Position numbers and translations under genes: made by a program. Below, in pieces: positions 25,196 to 33,800 of a stretch of DNA of 64,000 nucleotides (position 1 is its first letter; the number at the start of each line of letters is the position of its first letter). Under the pieces are notes generated by a model. That model searched no databases, was not told where the DNA came from, and worked only from the letters and a program-made list of their open reading frames with translations. This DNA comes from Pseudoalteromonas luteoviolacea DSM 6061 (GTDB lineage Bacteria > Pseudomonadota > Gammaproteobacteria > Enterobacterales > Alteromonadaceae), in assembly GCF_001625655.1 (NCBI RefSeq), contig NZ_AUYB01000082.1, forward strand, positions 124,001 to 188,000, read 5' to 3'.

Positions 25196-26239
25196 ATGAG
25201 CAAAGATTTATTTAACCCATATCCGTTGAACTCCTTAATAACATTACAAAACAAAGTCCTAATGGCACCTCTTACACGTTGTATGGCAGATGATAAACTA
25301 GTACCCACTGAAGAAATGGCTAAGTATTACGCTCGAAGAGCGGATGCTGGTCTCATTATTTCTGAAGCCACGATAATTCGCCCAGACGGACAGGGATACC
25401 CTAATACTCCTGGTCTATTTAGCCCTGAGCAGATTGTAGGTTGGAGGAAGGTTACTGACGCGGTACACGAGAAAGGCGGCAAAATTTTTGCCCAACTTTG
25501 GCATACAGGCCGTGTCGCCCACCCTCATTTTTATGACGGTGATGAAGTCATCGCCCCTAGCGCAACTTTGGTTGATGGAACAGTACCACGGATGCGAGAG
25601 TTGACTTACATCACACCTACGCCAGCAACACTAGAACAGGTTGAACAACTAATTGTCGACTATGCACAAGCTGCTGCAAATGCCATTGATGCGGGATTTG
25701 ATGGGATTGAGATCCATGGAGCAAATGGTTACCTTATCGATCAGTTTTTACACTTTGATAGCAATAAACGCACAGATAAATATGGCCAATCTCCTGAAAA
25801 CATGAGTCGCTTTGCCCTTGAAGTAGTGGATGCTATCGTGGCGAGAATTGGCAAAGAAAGAACAGCGCTACGTATATCCCCTGGCGCATATTTCAATATG
25901 ACACCAGATACTAGAGACAAAGATGTTTTTGACTACTTATTACCTGAACTTGAAAAGCGTGACTTGGCATACTTGCATATTGGCATTTTTGACGACGAAA
26001 TGACATTCGAACACTTAGGTGGACGCGCTTCTGACTATGTCCGCGCGCGCTACAAACGCACACTAATCGGAAATGGGGGTTTTACGGCAGAAACTGGTGC
26101 CCAAGCGATCACAGAAGACCGTTTTGACTTGCTTGCCATTGGCCGCCCATTCATTGCAAACCCAGATTACATTAACAGAGTGAAGTCAAATCAAGAACTA
26201 GTCCCTTACAGCGAAGACATGCTTGCCACACTAGATTAA
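25196..26239 (+). CDS. nemA: Old yellow enzyme, alkene reductase (NemA-like)
   Basis: 347 residues from the ATG at 25196; the longer frame would start inside the first operator. It is an FMN-dependent TIM barrel with conserved PLTRCMA (FMN-binding strand), AQLWHTGRVAHP (Gln and His), IEIHGANGYLIDQFL (catalytic His-Gly-Ala-Asn), HFDSNKRTDKYG and a late IGNGGFTAE/LLAIGRPFIANPD phosphate-binding region. It reduces activated C=C bonds, N-ethylmaleimide and nitro compounds with NAD(P)H. It is controlled by the divergent TetR gene. Confidence 0.93.
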   Translation: MSKDLFNPYPLNSLITLQNKVLMAPLTRCMADDKLVPTEEMAKYYARRADAGLIISEATIIRPDGQGYPNTPGLFSPEQIVGWRKVTDAVHEKGGKIFAQLWHTGRVAHPHFYDGDEVIAPSATLVDGTVPRMRELTYITPTPATLEQVEQLIVDYAQAAANAIDAGFDGIEIHGANGYLIDQFLHFDSNKRTDKYGQSPENMSRFALEVVDAIVARIGKERTALRISPGAYFNMTPDTRDKDVFDYLLPELEKRDLAYLHIGIFDDEMTFEHLGGRASDYVRARYKRTLIGNGGFTAETGAQAITEDRFDLLAIGRPFIANPDYINRVKSNQELVPYSEDMLATLD

Positions 26240-26249
26240 CTCTAAACGC

Positions 26250-26648
26250 TCAGTTATCAATGATCAGCGGTAACTGAGCTGCTTTCCAAGCAAGATAATC
26301 GCCTTCTAAGTGTTTGAGGTTAAAACCTCTTTTTTGTAGAATGCCTTCAAATATTCTGGCTCTTCTGCCTGAGCGACAATACACCACAAGTGTGTGCTGC
26401 TTAAGCATTTTTAATTTTACTGTCTGAGCTTCTATTTGATCGTAAGGAATATTAATAGCCCCCTTGATATGCCCCGCAGCAAACTCTTCAGGCGTTCTTA
26501 CGTCAATAATTTTAAATGCCTTATCCGACATCTGATTAACGATTAAGTCGTTTGCTGAAATAGAGGGTGTCACAGCTAATGTCAAAAACGACGTCAATAG
26601 CAGAAAGTTAATCAAAATAAATTGGGTAAGCTTTTGCATTAGTTTCAC
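26250..26648 (-). CDS. Periplasmic rhodanese-domain protein
   Basis: 132 residues. A signal peptide (about 1-32, LINFLLLTSFLTLAVTPSISA) is followed by a single rhodanese domain with IIDVRTPEEFAAGHIKGAINIPYD and the active-site loop YCRSGRRA, whose Cys carries persulfide. It is a single-domain secreted sulfurtransferase like PspE/GlpE relatives. It converges closely on nemA (10 bp apart). Confidence 0.88.
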   Translation of the reverse strand: MKLMQKLTQFILINFLLLTSFLTLAVTPSISANDLIVNQMSDKAFKIIDVRTPEEFAAGHIKGAINIPYDQIEAQTVKLKMLKQHTLVVYCRSGRRARIFEGILQKRGFNLKHLEGDYLAWKAAQLPLIIDN

Positions 26649-27151
26649 TCCTAGAAAGCTTGTTTCTACTGACGTTACTCTAAATCAACACAGCCCAACA
26701 CGCAAAATTTTCAAGACTTATTTTGTTATTTTACCAATTTACCAAAATCAAAAAAAACACTAATAGTCATATAGTTAAAAAAAGACCACTGGTAAAAATC
26801 TAGTCTACTATCCATTAGTCTAATACCGGAATTGTAAATCCAGACTATTACTTATTGCACGCGCGTTAGGGCTTATTAAAAGTTGCTTGTCACAAGTTGG
26901 GTAATAATATTTGAGTTTTTACTCTAAAGTACTAGACTAACTTTTGACTAATGAGCGAATTGAACGCTTGAGTGCCCAAAAGGCATACAAAACAATGACG
27001 TTTTGTCTTTTATATTAAACAAATTAGTTATTATTTCGTCATAAAAGGCATGAACAATAGCGTTAGTTTCAACCCTATATGAGCACGTTGCTCAGTAATC
27101 TGTGGCTTAGTAGTACAGTAGTTTTGCCACTACATGTTCGGAAAAGCACAA
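26649..27151. other. 500-bp regulatory region upstream of phaB
   Basis: Non-coding. TAGTCTA occurs at 26801 and 26816, its complement TAGACTA at 26933, and a six-of-seven version (AGACTA) at 26842. The region also has AT-rich stretches, and it lies upstream of the PHB genes. No known promoter motif is certain. The phaB start was taken at 27152, after GGAAAA. Confidence 0.45.
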
Positions 27152-27901
27152 ATGGAAAACAAAAAAATAGCAGTTGTTACAGGCGCATTAGGTGGCATTG
27201 GCACAGCAATAGTTCAGCAGTTTGTATCTGATAACTACCTAGTGATCGCGGTCGCAAGCACGCGAAGAAATGAATCGGATTTCGATAGATGGTGTAGTGA
27301 ATACAATATCAATCCAAGCTTGGTTGAACCCCTATTCCTAGATGTCACCGATGCACAAGCATGTTTGAACAGCATTGAATCTGTGATTGAAAGTCATGGA
27401 AAAATAGATGTACTCGTTAACAATGCCGGCATTACTCGTGATTCATCTTTCAAAAAAATGAACGCTCAACAATGGCATGAAGTGATAGACACCAATTTAA
27501 ACTCCATGTTCAACATGACACAACCGCTGTTTGCCCATATGTGTGGCAATAAATCAGGGCGCATCATCAATATTTCCAGCGTAAACGGCCAAAAAGGTCA
27601 GTTTGGACAGGCGAATTATGCAGCGGCGAAAGCGGGCATGATTGGGTTTAGTAAGTCTTTAGCATATGAAGGTGCAAGAGCTGGTGTGACCGTAAACGTT
27701 GTCGCTCCTGGGTATACTGAAACACCAATGGTTGCAAAAATGCGCGAAGATGTGCTCGAAAGCATCAAAGCACAAGTCCCAATGCAAAGATTAGCGACGC
27801 CTTTGGAAGTAGCAAAAACAGTCTCTTTCCTTGCGTCGGATGGTGCGGCATATATTACAGGTGAGACACTAGCCTTAAATGGCGGCCTGTATATGAATTA
27901 G
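27152..27901 (+). CDS. phaB: Acetoacetyl-CoA reductase PhaB
   Basis: 249 residues from the ATG at 27152 (GGAAAAG upstream); the longer frame adds six residues. SDR fold: VVTGALGGIGTA nucleotide loop, NNAGITRDSSFKKM, the active-site Ser in NISSVNGQKGQ, YAAAKAG (Tyr/Lys) and PGYTETPM. PhaB reduces acetoacetyl-CoA to (R)-3-hydroxybutyryl-CoA with NADPH for PHB synthesis. It is followed by the phasin and PHB synthase genes on the same strand. A beta-ketothiolase (phaA) is not in the cluster. Confidence 0.93.
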   Translation: MENKKIAVVTGALGGIGTAIVQQFVSDNYLVIAVASTRRNESDFDRWCSEYNINPSLVEPLFLDVTDAQACLNSIESVIESHGKIDVLVNNAGITRDSSFKKMNAQQWHEVIDTNLNSMFNMTQPLFAHMCGNKSGRIINISSVNGQKGQFGQANYAAAKAGMIGFSKSLAYEGARAGVTVNVVAPGYTETPMVAKMREDVLESIKAQVPMQRLATPLEVAKTVSFLASDGAAYITGETLALNGGLYMN

Positions 27902-27995
27902 TAAACAAAGTAGGTCCATTTAGAAAAGTGCTGCTTTTCTGTAGTAGGTGGAAATTGCATTTTTTAACGGAATAACTCTCAATAGGAAGCAAGCC

Positions 27996-28340
27996 ATGTA
28001 CAACGACTTTTTCAAATCAATCACAGAGCAAAGTGAAAAGTTTTTTTCTCCTGCAATTCAGTTTAATCAACTTGTTGCTAAAAACATTGAGCAACTAGCT
28101 AAAATTCAACTGGATGCAGCTCACTCTTTTACTGAAACATCAGTAGAACAACTTAAAACTGCTGCAGAAGTTAAAGATGTTAAGTCTTTCATCGACTTCA
28201 ACGCAAGCCAGCTAAGCGCTGTTAATAAACTAAGCCAACAGCTTATTGAAGATGGCCAAAAGTTAACTCAACTTGGTCAAGACTTCAAAGACAATCTTGA
28301 AACAATCTCAAAAGAAAGCGTTAAAGCAGCAAAAGCTTAA
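27996..28340 (+). CDS. phaP: Phasin (PHB granule-associated protein)
   Basis: 114 residues from the ATG at 27996 (AGGAAGC upstream). Amphipathic helical protein with the phasin_2 pattern: MYNDFFKSITEQSEKFFSPA at the start and repeated FxxxQxxxNxxL segments. It coats PHB granules, controls their size and stabilises the surface. Typical length is 110-190. It lies between phaB and phaC, with a strong hairpin right after the stop. Confidence 0.85.
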   Translation: MYNDFFKSITEQSEKFFSPAIQFNQLVAKNIEQLAKIQLDAAHSFTETSVEQLKTAAEVKDVKSFIDFNASQLSAVNKLSQQLIEDGQKLTQLGQDFKDNLETISKESVKAAKA

Positions 28341-28349
28341 TCTTTCTGA

Positions 28350-28456
28350 CAGCCTAGTCAGGGTAACTTGCACTAGGCTGACACACTACTTGGCAATATT
28401 GTATTTTAATTTGGTGCTTGCTCACTGTGCTTTAAACAAACAATACGCAAGTTACC
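28350..28456 (+). repeat. Hairpin plus loop-complementary sequence between phasin and phaC
   Basis: CAGCCTAGT (28350-28358) and ACTAGGCTG (28372-28380) form a 9-bp stem just after the phasin stop. Ten bases overlapping its loop, GGTAACTTGC (28362-28371), recur inverted as GCAAGTTACC at 28447-28456. No T-run follows the hairpin. The loop could pair with the downstream sequence as a pseudoknot or switch, or the hairpin could protect the 3' end of phasin mRNA. Confidence 0.5.
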
Positions 28457-28579
28457 GGACAGGCCATCTTTAAACCCTATTTCAACAACGTGATTGACCA
28501 AGTAATACATAGGGACACAAATGAATTAGCTTTTCGAAGCGACATCTAACCTGTCACACCTAAGACTAGGAAGCAAAAA

Positions 28580-30349
28580 ATGGATATCGACAATAAAGAT
28601 TTTACTCAGACCATGACCGCTTGGTGGCAGTATAATCAAGATCTCTACAGTATTTTTTCTGCTAACTTATTTAAAAACAGCCCTGTGCAAAAGGCACTCA
28701 ACGAACAAAGCGCTGAAGACTTTGGTCAATGGGCGCAAGAGATAACCAAACAGCCAGAACTGTTCGCTAAGCAACAGCTTAACTGGTGGCAAGAGCAACT
28801 AAAAATCGTACAACAAACTTGGGAACAAAGCGTCAACGCTTCTTCTGAAGAAGTGATTTCTACAGAAAGAGGCGACAAACGATTTCTTGCGAGCGAATGG
28901 CAAGATAATCCCTGGTTTAGCTATATAAAACAAAGCTATTTGCTTTTTGGCCAATCTCTATTGGACTCCATTCGTCAGACCCCAGGACTTGACGAAAAGT
29001 TAAAAGAGCGTTTGGAATTTTTCGCTAGACAAGTCATCAACTCAATTTCTCCAAGCAACTTTATTACGACAAACCCAGAATTGCTAAAGCTTACCATTGA
29101 ATCTGAGGGACAAAACCTAATCAATGGCCTTGAACTATTTAAGAAAGATATGGCAAAAAGCGGAGATATGCTGAGGATCAGCATGACCAATGAAAACGCT
29201 TATGAGCTTGGGAAAGATCTTGCGACAACGCCAGGTAGAGTGGTATTTCAAAATCACCTCTTCGAGTTGATCCAATATAAAGCAACGACTAAAGACGTAT
29301 ATAAGACACCACTTTTGTTCGTACCTCCTTACGTCAATAAATTCTATATATTAGATTTGAAAGAAGAAAACTCGTATGTCAAATGGGCAGTAGACAATGG
29401 CCATACCGTATTCATGATATCTTGGAAAAACCCAGATCCTAGTATGTCTGAGATAGGCTTTGACGACTACGTTGTAGACGGTGTTATTGCCGCATTAGAC
29501 GAAATTGAAAAACTAACGGGTGAAGCCTATGTCAATGCAATTGGCTATTGTATTGCTGGTACACTTGTAGCGACCGCGATGGCTTACTTTACTTCAAAAC
29601 GAATGAAGCAAAAGATAAAAAGTGCCACGCTGTTAACCACATTGCTAGATTTCTCTCAACCGGGAGAGTTAGGTGTTTTCGTTAATGAAGGCACAGTGTC
29701 AGCACTCGAAGCATATAATAGACAAAATGGCGTAATGCATGGTCATTTGCTAGGTGTGTCTTTCAGTATGCTTAGAGAAAATAGCTTGTACTGGAACTAT
29801 TACGTCAACAACTACCTAAAAGGTCAGCCACCAATGGATTTAGACCTGCTGTATTGGAATGGTGATAGTACGAATTTAACTGCCAAATGCCACAACTTCA
29901 TGCTCCGAGACTTATATCTGGAAAATCGTTTAATCGAAACGAAGGAAGTAGATATTCGAGGTACGAAAATAGACTTAGCCAAAGTCAAACAGCCTATTTA
30001 TGCACTCTCTACTAGAGATGACCACATCGCACTATGGCAAGCAACATTCAAAGGCTTCCAATTTACCAGTTCAAAAACAACTTTTGTGTTGGGTGAATCT
30101 GGACATATCGCTGGTGTTATAAACCCACCTAAGGCAGATAAATATGGCTTTTGGAGTGGCCCAACACCAGAAGGCGACGCCAACGCTTGGCTTGAAAAAG
30201 CCGAGCATAGCAAAGGATCTTGGTGGCCTCATTGGGGCAAATGGATAACGCAATTCACGGAAGAGAAAGTACCTGCAAGAGCGATTAAAACCAAAGCCAA
30301 TCCTGGTATTTATGATGCTCCTGGAGAATATGTAAAAGCAAGACTCTAA
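28580..30349 (+). CDS. phaC: Class I poly(3-hydroxybutyrate) synthase PhaC
   Basis: 589 residues, normal for class I PhaC. An N-terminal domain rich in Trp and Gln (1-230) precedes an alpha/beta-hydrolase core with the lipase-like box GYCIAG (catalytic Cys324), the catalytic Asp in TRDDHIALW and the catalytic His in GESGHIAGVINPP. It polymerises (R)-3-hydroxybutyryl-CoA into PHB. The gene is 239 bp after the phasin and likely has its own expression control; see the hairpin entry. Confidence 0.95.
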   Translation: MDIDNKDFTQTMTAWWQYNQDLYSIFSANLFKNSPVQKALNEQSAEDFGQWAQEITKQPELFAKQQLNWWQEQLKIVQQTWEQSVNASSEEVISTERGDKRFLASEWQDNPWFSYIKQSYLLFGQSLLDSIRQTPGLDEKLKERLEFFARQVINSISPSNFITTNPELLKLTIESEGQNLINGLELFKKDMAKSGDMLRISMTNENAYELGKDLATTPGRVVFQNHLFELIQYKATTKDVYKTPLLFVPPYVNKFYILDLKEENSYVKWAVDNGHTVFMISWKNPDPSMSEIGFDDYVVDGVIAALDEIEKLTGEAYVNAIGYCIAGTLVATAMAYFTSKRMKQKIKSATLLTTLLDFSQPGELGVFVNEGTVSALEAYNRQNGVMHGHLLGVSFSMLRENSLYWNYYVNNYLKGQPPMDLDLLYWNGDSTNLTAKCHNFMLRDLYLENRLIETKEVDIRGTKIDLAKVKQPIYALSTRDDHIALWQATFKGFQFTSSKTTFVLGESGHIAGVINPPKADKYGFWSGPTPEGDANAWLEKAEHSKGSWWPHWGKWITQFTEEKVPARAIKTKANPGIYDAPGEYVKARL

Positions 30350-30360
30350 TAACAAGACCG

Positions 30361-31232
30361 TTAAGGCGAATAGAGCTTAATGAGCAACTGTAGTTGCTCA
30401 TTTTCTATCTCCGGAAAGCTTTTAGAACTTCGATAGCGCTGATAAAGAGGAAAAAGGATTTCATGACCGGACAATCTGTCCAATGCTCTAACAAACTCCA
30501 ATGCACTTCCCTTGCGGCCTTCACTTTCATTTTTTCGACAACAACTTTGATACTCTGATACCAAACCCGCGACAGTTTGCCTTGCATTTGCTTTACGCAA
30601 TGCATGTTCAGCTTCAATAAAAACCCAACGCCAGTCCAGTATACTCTTTGATACGCTCTAAGACGCCACATATCCGACGAGACTTTATCCAAACGTCCTG
30701 AATGAGTTGACACTGCAAGACGCCCTCGCGCAAGCCCTTTGCGCATTCGAACCTTGAATTCAGCTTCATTGTAGATGCTATTTTCTAACATAACGATATT
30801 TTGAAAGTAGGTCGCAAATCCCTCTGCTAGCCAAAAATCTTGATAAGCAAATAAGGGGTGATAAAGGTGAGACAATTCATGGTACAAAGTCCAATCAGAG
30901 CGCAAAGCATCCAACGGGGCAACTTTGCTCACTCGCAACTCGATACCATCGCTTTTACCTCTGATGACTTGACCCCAAGGTACTGCTTCTCTAGCTGATA
31001 GAGTTAAGTCAATGGTCACGGGAATGTGGGTTTGTGTAATGGGGCCCAGCGTTTTAACTACCGCTTGATGGCCAAATTTAAGCCAATTTTCAATTTCAAC
31101 TTTTTGGTCATTATTAATCGCGTTGATACCAAAATCTGTTACGATTTTTCCTTTAGACGGGAAGTTGATAGTAAGCAAACATACAAAAATCAGCTTACTT
31201 AATAGATTAGTTCTTTCTCCTTGCTTGCCCAT
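30361..31232 (-). pseudogene. Secreted metalloprotease gene broken by one frameshift
   Basis: The frame starting at 31232 (alternative 31244) encodes a signal peptide and a domain with HELSH and, 14 residues later, WLAEGFATYF, a gluzincin-like zinc site. Near residue ~205 (YWTGVGF) the natural continuation EAEHALRKANARQTVAGL is in another frame, which runs to a TAA at 30361. The switch is at an A5/T5 run (30619-30623): one more T on the coding strand would restore a full protein of about 290 residues. So either it is a pseudogene, a phase-variable or slippage site, or a sequencing error. It follows the FHA gene by ~90 bp on the same strand. Confidence 0.7.
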
Positions 31233-31324
31233 TCGCACTCTCATCTAATTGAATCGCACGATAATAGACCACGTAAAGCATGCATGTCTTTCACTAGATA
31301 CGCATGCTTAGTGCATATTTTTAA

Positions 31325-32302
31325 CTAGAACGCCATGTGCAGACCATCGTATGAGGCTTCTGTTTGCGACCCTTTTTTAATGGTGAAGTGTTTACCACCA
31401 AAGCGCACTCTACCGCGTTTACGCTCAATGATTTTCTCAGCTAAACTCTTGTCGTTGACCAAGTCTACAAATTGCTTACGAGCACGATGAATTTGAATAT
31501 TAATATGACTTTCACTGATCCCCAGATCTTTCGAAAGTTGTGATACGGACACCCAACCACGCTCTTGCTCATCTTCAACGGCCGCTTCATCTCGCGCCTT
31601 ATAACGCGCAAGCAATGCTGTGAGATAGTGATGCGTTCTTATATCAAAATCCAATGAGGCACCATTGTGATTAACTTTCAACTCGGTGATCTCTTCGTCT
31701 AAACTGATATCAAATAAAAACTCTAAGCTAGATTGATGCGCATTTTCGATGGGCATAGTTGCTTCTTGAGAAGCCGCTTCAACTTGGAATAAATACCACA
31801 GTTCATTGGCAACAGATAAATTGTCGCTGTCTGTCAAGGCAACAATATTGCCTGACGCTAAGTGCTCATAACACCAACAAACTTTTTCATTGTCATAAAA
31901 TACCACTATTTCAGGGTCATTCTCGGATGGAAGGAAGTGGTACTTCTCAAGTGGAATAACATTATCTGGCTGTTCATGATTTGTAGGGATTAACAGATCT
32001 TTTGGGGGTGATATTGAATCAACAACGAAAGTTTGCGGATGCATTTCTGAAAACGTAATTTCATCATCTACCTTTAGCGCTATTGCTTGGTTATATGCAA
32101 TGCGTTGCCCGTTCATCCAAACACCATTCTTGCTGAGATCTCTTAACTCCCAACTTTCACCGTTGTGCTCAATAACAGCGTGAATGCGAGATATTTCTAC
32201 ACCACTAACTTGAGTATCTACAGAATAGGTAAGCCTACCAAAACGATGAAACGCCTTAAGATAAATAACCTCTGTACTATCCTTTACTCTGAGCTTTGCC
32301 AT
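31325..32302 (-). CDS. FHA-domain protein with C-terminal winged-helix region
   Basis: 325 residues. The N-terminus (1-105) is a forkhead-associated domain: FGRLTYSVD, SRIHAVIEHNGESWELRDLSKNGVWMNGQRI, the Ser-Arg-x-His and Asn-Gly core that binds phosphothreonine. A middle segment without recognised domain follows. The C-terminal part (about 225-310) resembles a winged helix with WVSVSQLSKDLGISESHINIQIHRARKQFVD and a Lys/Arg-rich end (KRGRVRFGGKHFTIKKG). This suggests a phosphothreonine-responsive DNA-binding regulator; no Ser/Thr kinase is in the window. Confidence 0.8.
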   Translation of the reverse strand: MAKLRVKDSTEVIYLKAFHRFGRLTYSVDTQVSGVEISRIHAVIEHNGESWELRDLSKNGVWMNGQRIAYNQAIALKVDDEITFSEMHPQTFVVDSISPPKDLLIPTNHEQPDNVIPLEKYHFLPSENDPEIVVFYDNEKVCWCYEHLASGNIVALTDSDNLSVANELWYLFQVEAASQEATMPIENAHQSSLEFLFDISLDEEITELKVNHNGASLDFDIRTHHYLTALLARYKARDEAAVEDEQERGWVSVSQLSKDLGISESHINIQIHRARKQFVDLVNDKSLAEKIIERKRGRVRFGGKHFTIKKGSQTEASYDGLHMAF

Positions 32303-32530
32303 AAATCACCTTGCTTAGTTCCTCTAAAAGACAAAGTTTTTGCATGTGTGCCTTTTAGACTATCTTATTCTGACATTCTAGCCGCTATTTATTAGCAAAT
32401 AAATTACGCCTTATTACAGTGTTTAAAGATTATTCAATCTCTTGATCTAACTTCAAAATTCTCTCCTCTCTGGCAATATTCCGCATAATTGCCTAAAGTT
32501 ATCAATGACTCCCATCAATTGATAATCGTT

Positions 32531-33325
32531 ATGCAAGCATTGTCACGTATTTTTTGGACCTTTGTATTTATCACATTGTTTGCTTGCTACCCTTTGCATG
32601 CACTTCAAAGACATATTGACGTCAAGCCAAGAGTCACTATCTTAGTGGATGATAGTTACCCCCCTTACTCTTATGTTAGCAATGGATATCTCTATGGCAT
32701 CTACGTTGAACAGGTAAAACTAGCAGCCAGACAACTTGCGGATCACTATCAAATCACACTTGAGGCAATTCCTTGGAAAAGGGGGGTGGCAGCCATGGAA
32801 AGCGGTGAAGCTTTTGCCCTTATGCCACCTTACATTCATAAGGATAAAAGGCCTTATATTTGGCCGTACTCAGTATCTTTAGGAGAAGAAGCTGTTGTCG
32901 CTTTTTGTAATCAGGGTATAACGCTCAAGAACATTCTAAAACGAAAGCCGCAGTTAGAACCGATTAATATTGGTATTAACGCTGGTTTTTTAATTTTAGA
33001 TGACGAGCTTGCCGTGGCAAGAGAAAAAGGGCTGATCAAAATTTGGGAGAATAAAGATACCAAATCCAACATTAAGAAGCTTTCTAAAAACCGCCTCGAC
33101 TGTTACCTAAATGATCGATTATCAACAGTAATGGGGGTTGAGGCTTTAAAATCAGAATTACAGACTTTAGATATGAGCCAATTTCAAGAAGACAAAATTG
33201 TACTCACTCGTACCGCTCATATTGGCTATACCAAAGAGAATGGAGAGAGATTTCCCTATAAATTAGACTTCATTGAAAAAATGAACGAGGCGCTGCGCGT
33301 AGTACAAGCTAATAATCATCAATGA
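32531..33325 (+). CDS. Periplasmic substrate-binding protein (SBP_bac_3 type)
   Basis: 264 residues from the ATG at 32531; the longer frame begins with a TTG and 14 extra residues. Signal peptide about 1-24 (FVFITLFACYPLHA). The mature protein has the type 3 solute-binding fold: VTILVDDSYPPYSYVSNGYLYGIYVEQVKL at the start, WKRGVAAMESGEAFALMPP, and a C-terminal lobe with RLDCYLNDRLSTV. No ABC transporter genes are beside it, so it may be an orphan or serve in sensing. Confidence 0.8.
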   Translation: MQALSRIFWTFVFITLFACYPLHALQRHIDVKPRVTILVDDSYPPYSYVSNGYLYGIYVEQVKLAARQLADHYQITLEAIPWKRGVAAMESGEAFALMPPYIHKDKRPYIWPYSVSLGEEAVVAFCNQGITLKNILKRKPQLEPINIGINAGFLILDDELAVAREKGLIKIWENKDTKSNIKKLSKNRLDCYLNDRLSTVMGVEALKSELQTLDMSQFQEDKIVLTRTAHIGYTKENGERFPYKLDFIEKMNEALRVVQANNHQ

Positions 33326-33389
33326 ATGCAATTCCTCTGTTGACGCTCCTAAACTAAGTAAATAGTATTAATAATACTCATGGAGCACT

Positions 33390-33557
33390 ATGAGTATTGA
33401 TCCGCATCTCAAGGTATATCTTTACCTTTATTCTTTTGACTGTACTTCACCTAACCCAGCGGATCTCATCAATAATTGCTATTCGAGCAAGGACATATTG
33501 CTCACCAAATTAAAAAGGAAACAAGATGAAATTGTTACTGAAAAAAAACAAGCTTAA
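33390..33557 (+). CDS. Possible 55-residue small protein overlapping the Cys-rich peptide gene
   Basis: An ATG at 33390 with GGAG four bases upstream opens 55 codons, ending with TAA at 33557, and overlaps the start of the next peptide gene by 32 bp in another frame. It has two Cys and a Lys-rich end. No family recognised. The overlap could couple its translation to the next gene, or it could be chance. Confidence 0.25.
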   Translation: MSIDPHLKVYLYLYSFDCTSPNPADLINNCYSSKDILLTKLKRKQDEIVTEKKQA

Positions 33558-33753
33558 AAACTTAAGTAATTCTTATGCACTTAAAAATATGCATACGCCA
33601 AAAATCGCTGGTGGATTTGATTTAACGGTCGGAGAAAACTGTAGATCGAGAAAGTGCCGTATATCAGAGGAGGTGTGTCCTATTTCAGAGGTTGGCGATT
33701 GTCATACTCAAGATATCAACTGCTTAGTCACCAGATTAACCTGTAAGTGTTAG
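33526..33753 (+). CDS. Cys-rich secreted peptide precursor with GG leader (RiPP/bacteriocin-like)
   Basis: 75 residues with a strong AGGA site. A basic N-terminal leader (KLLLKKNKLKNLSNSYALKN) runs to TPKIAGG at about residues 24-30, a double-glycine end of the type cut by C39 peptidase ABC exporters. The presumed mature part (31-75) has seven Cys spaced NC...KC...VC...DC...NC...TCKC. This layout is that of ribosomal peptide precursors; the leader recalls class I lanthipeptide-type leaders. No modifying enzyme or transporter gene is adjacent, so maturation would need genes elsewhere. Odd Cys number leaves one free thiol or a modified residue. Confidence 0.65.
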   Translation: MKLLLKKNKLKNLSNSYALKNMHTPKIAGGFDLTVGENCRSRKCRISEEVCPISEVGDCHTQDINCLVTRLTCKC

Positions 33754-33771
33754 TATCTGCTTGCGAACGCT

Positions 33772-33794
33772 AAAAAGGGAGTATGCACTCCCTT
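33772..33794 (-). terminator. Intrinsic terminator of the propeller-GGDEF gene
   Basis: Minus-strand AAGGGAG, TGCATA, CTCCCTT followed by TTT. The stem is 7 bp; it sits just after the stop of the GGDEF gene and also lies 20 bp after the peptide gene. Confidence 0.75.
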
Positions 33795-33800
33795 CTAAAG

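Noticed and set aside
30361..30600. 79-codon minus-strand frame as an independent gene
   Set aside because: It is the C-terminus of the frameshifted metalloprotease gene; its own ATG is within the continuous protein sequence.
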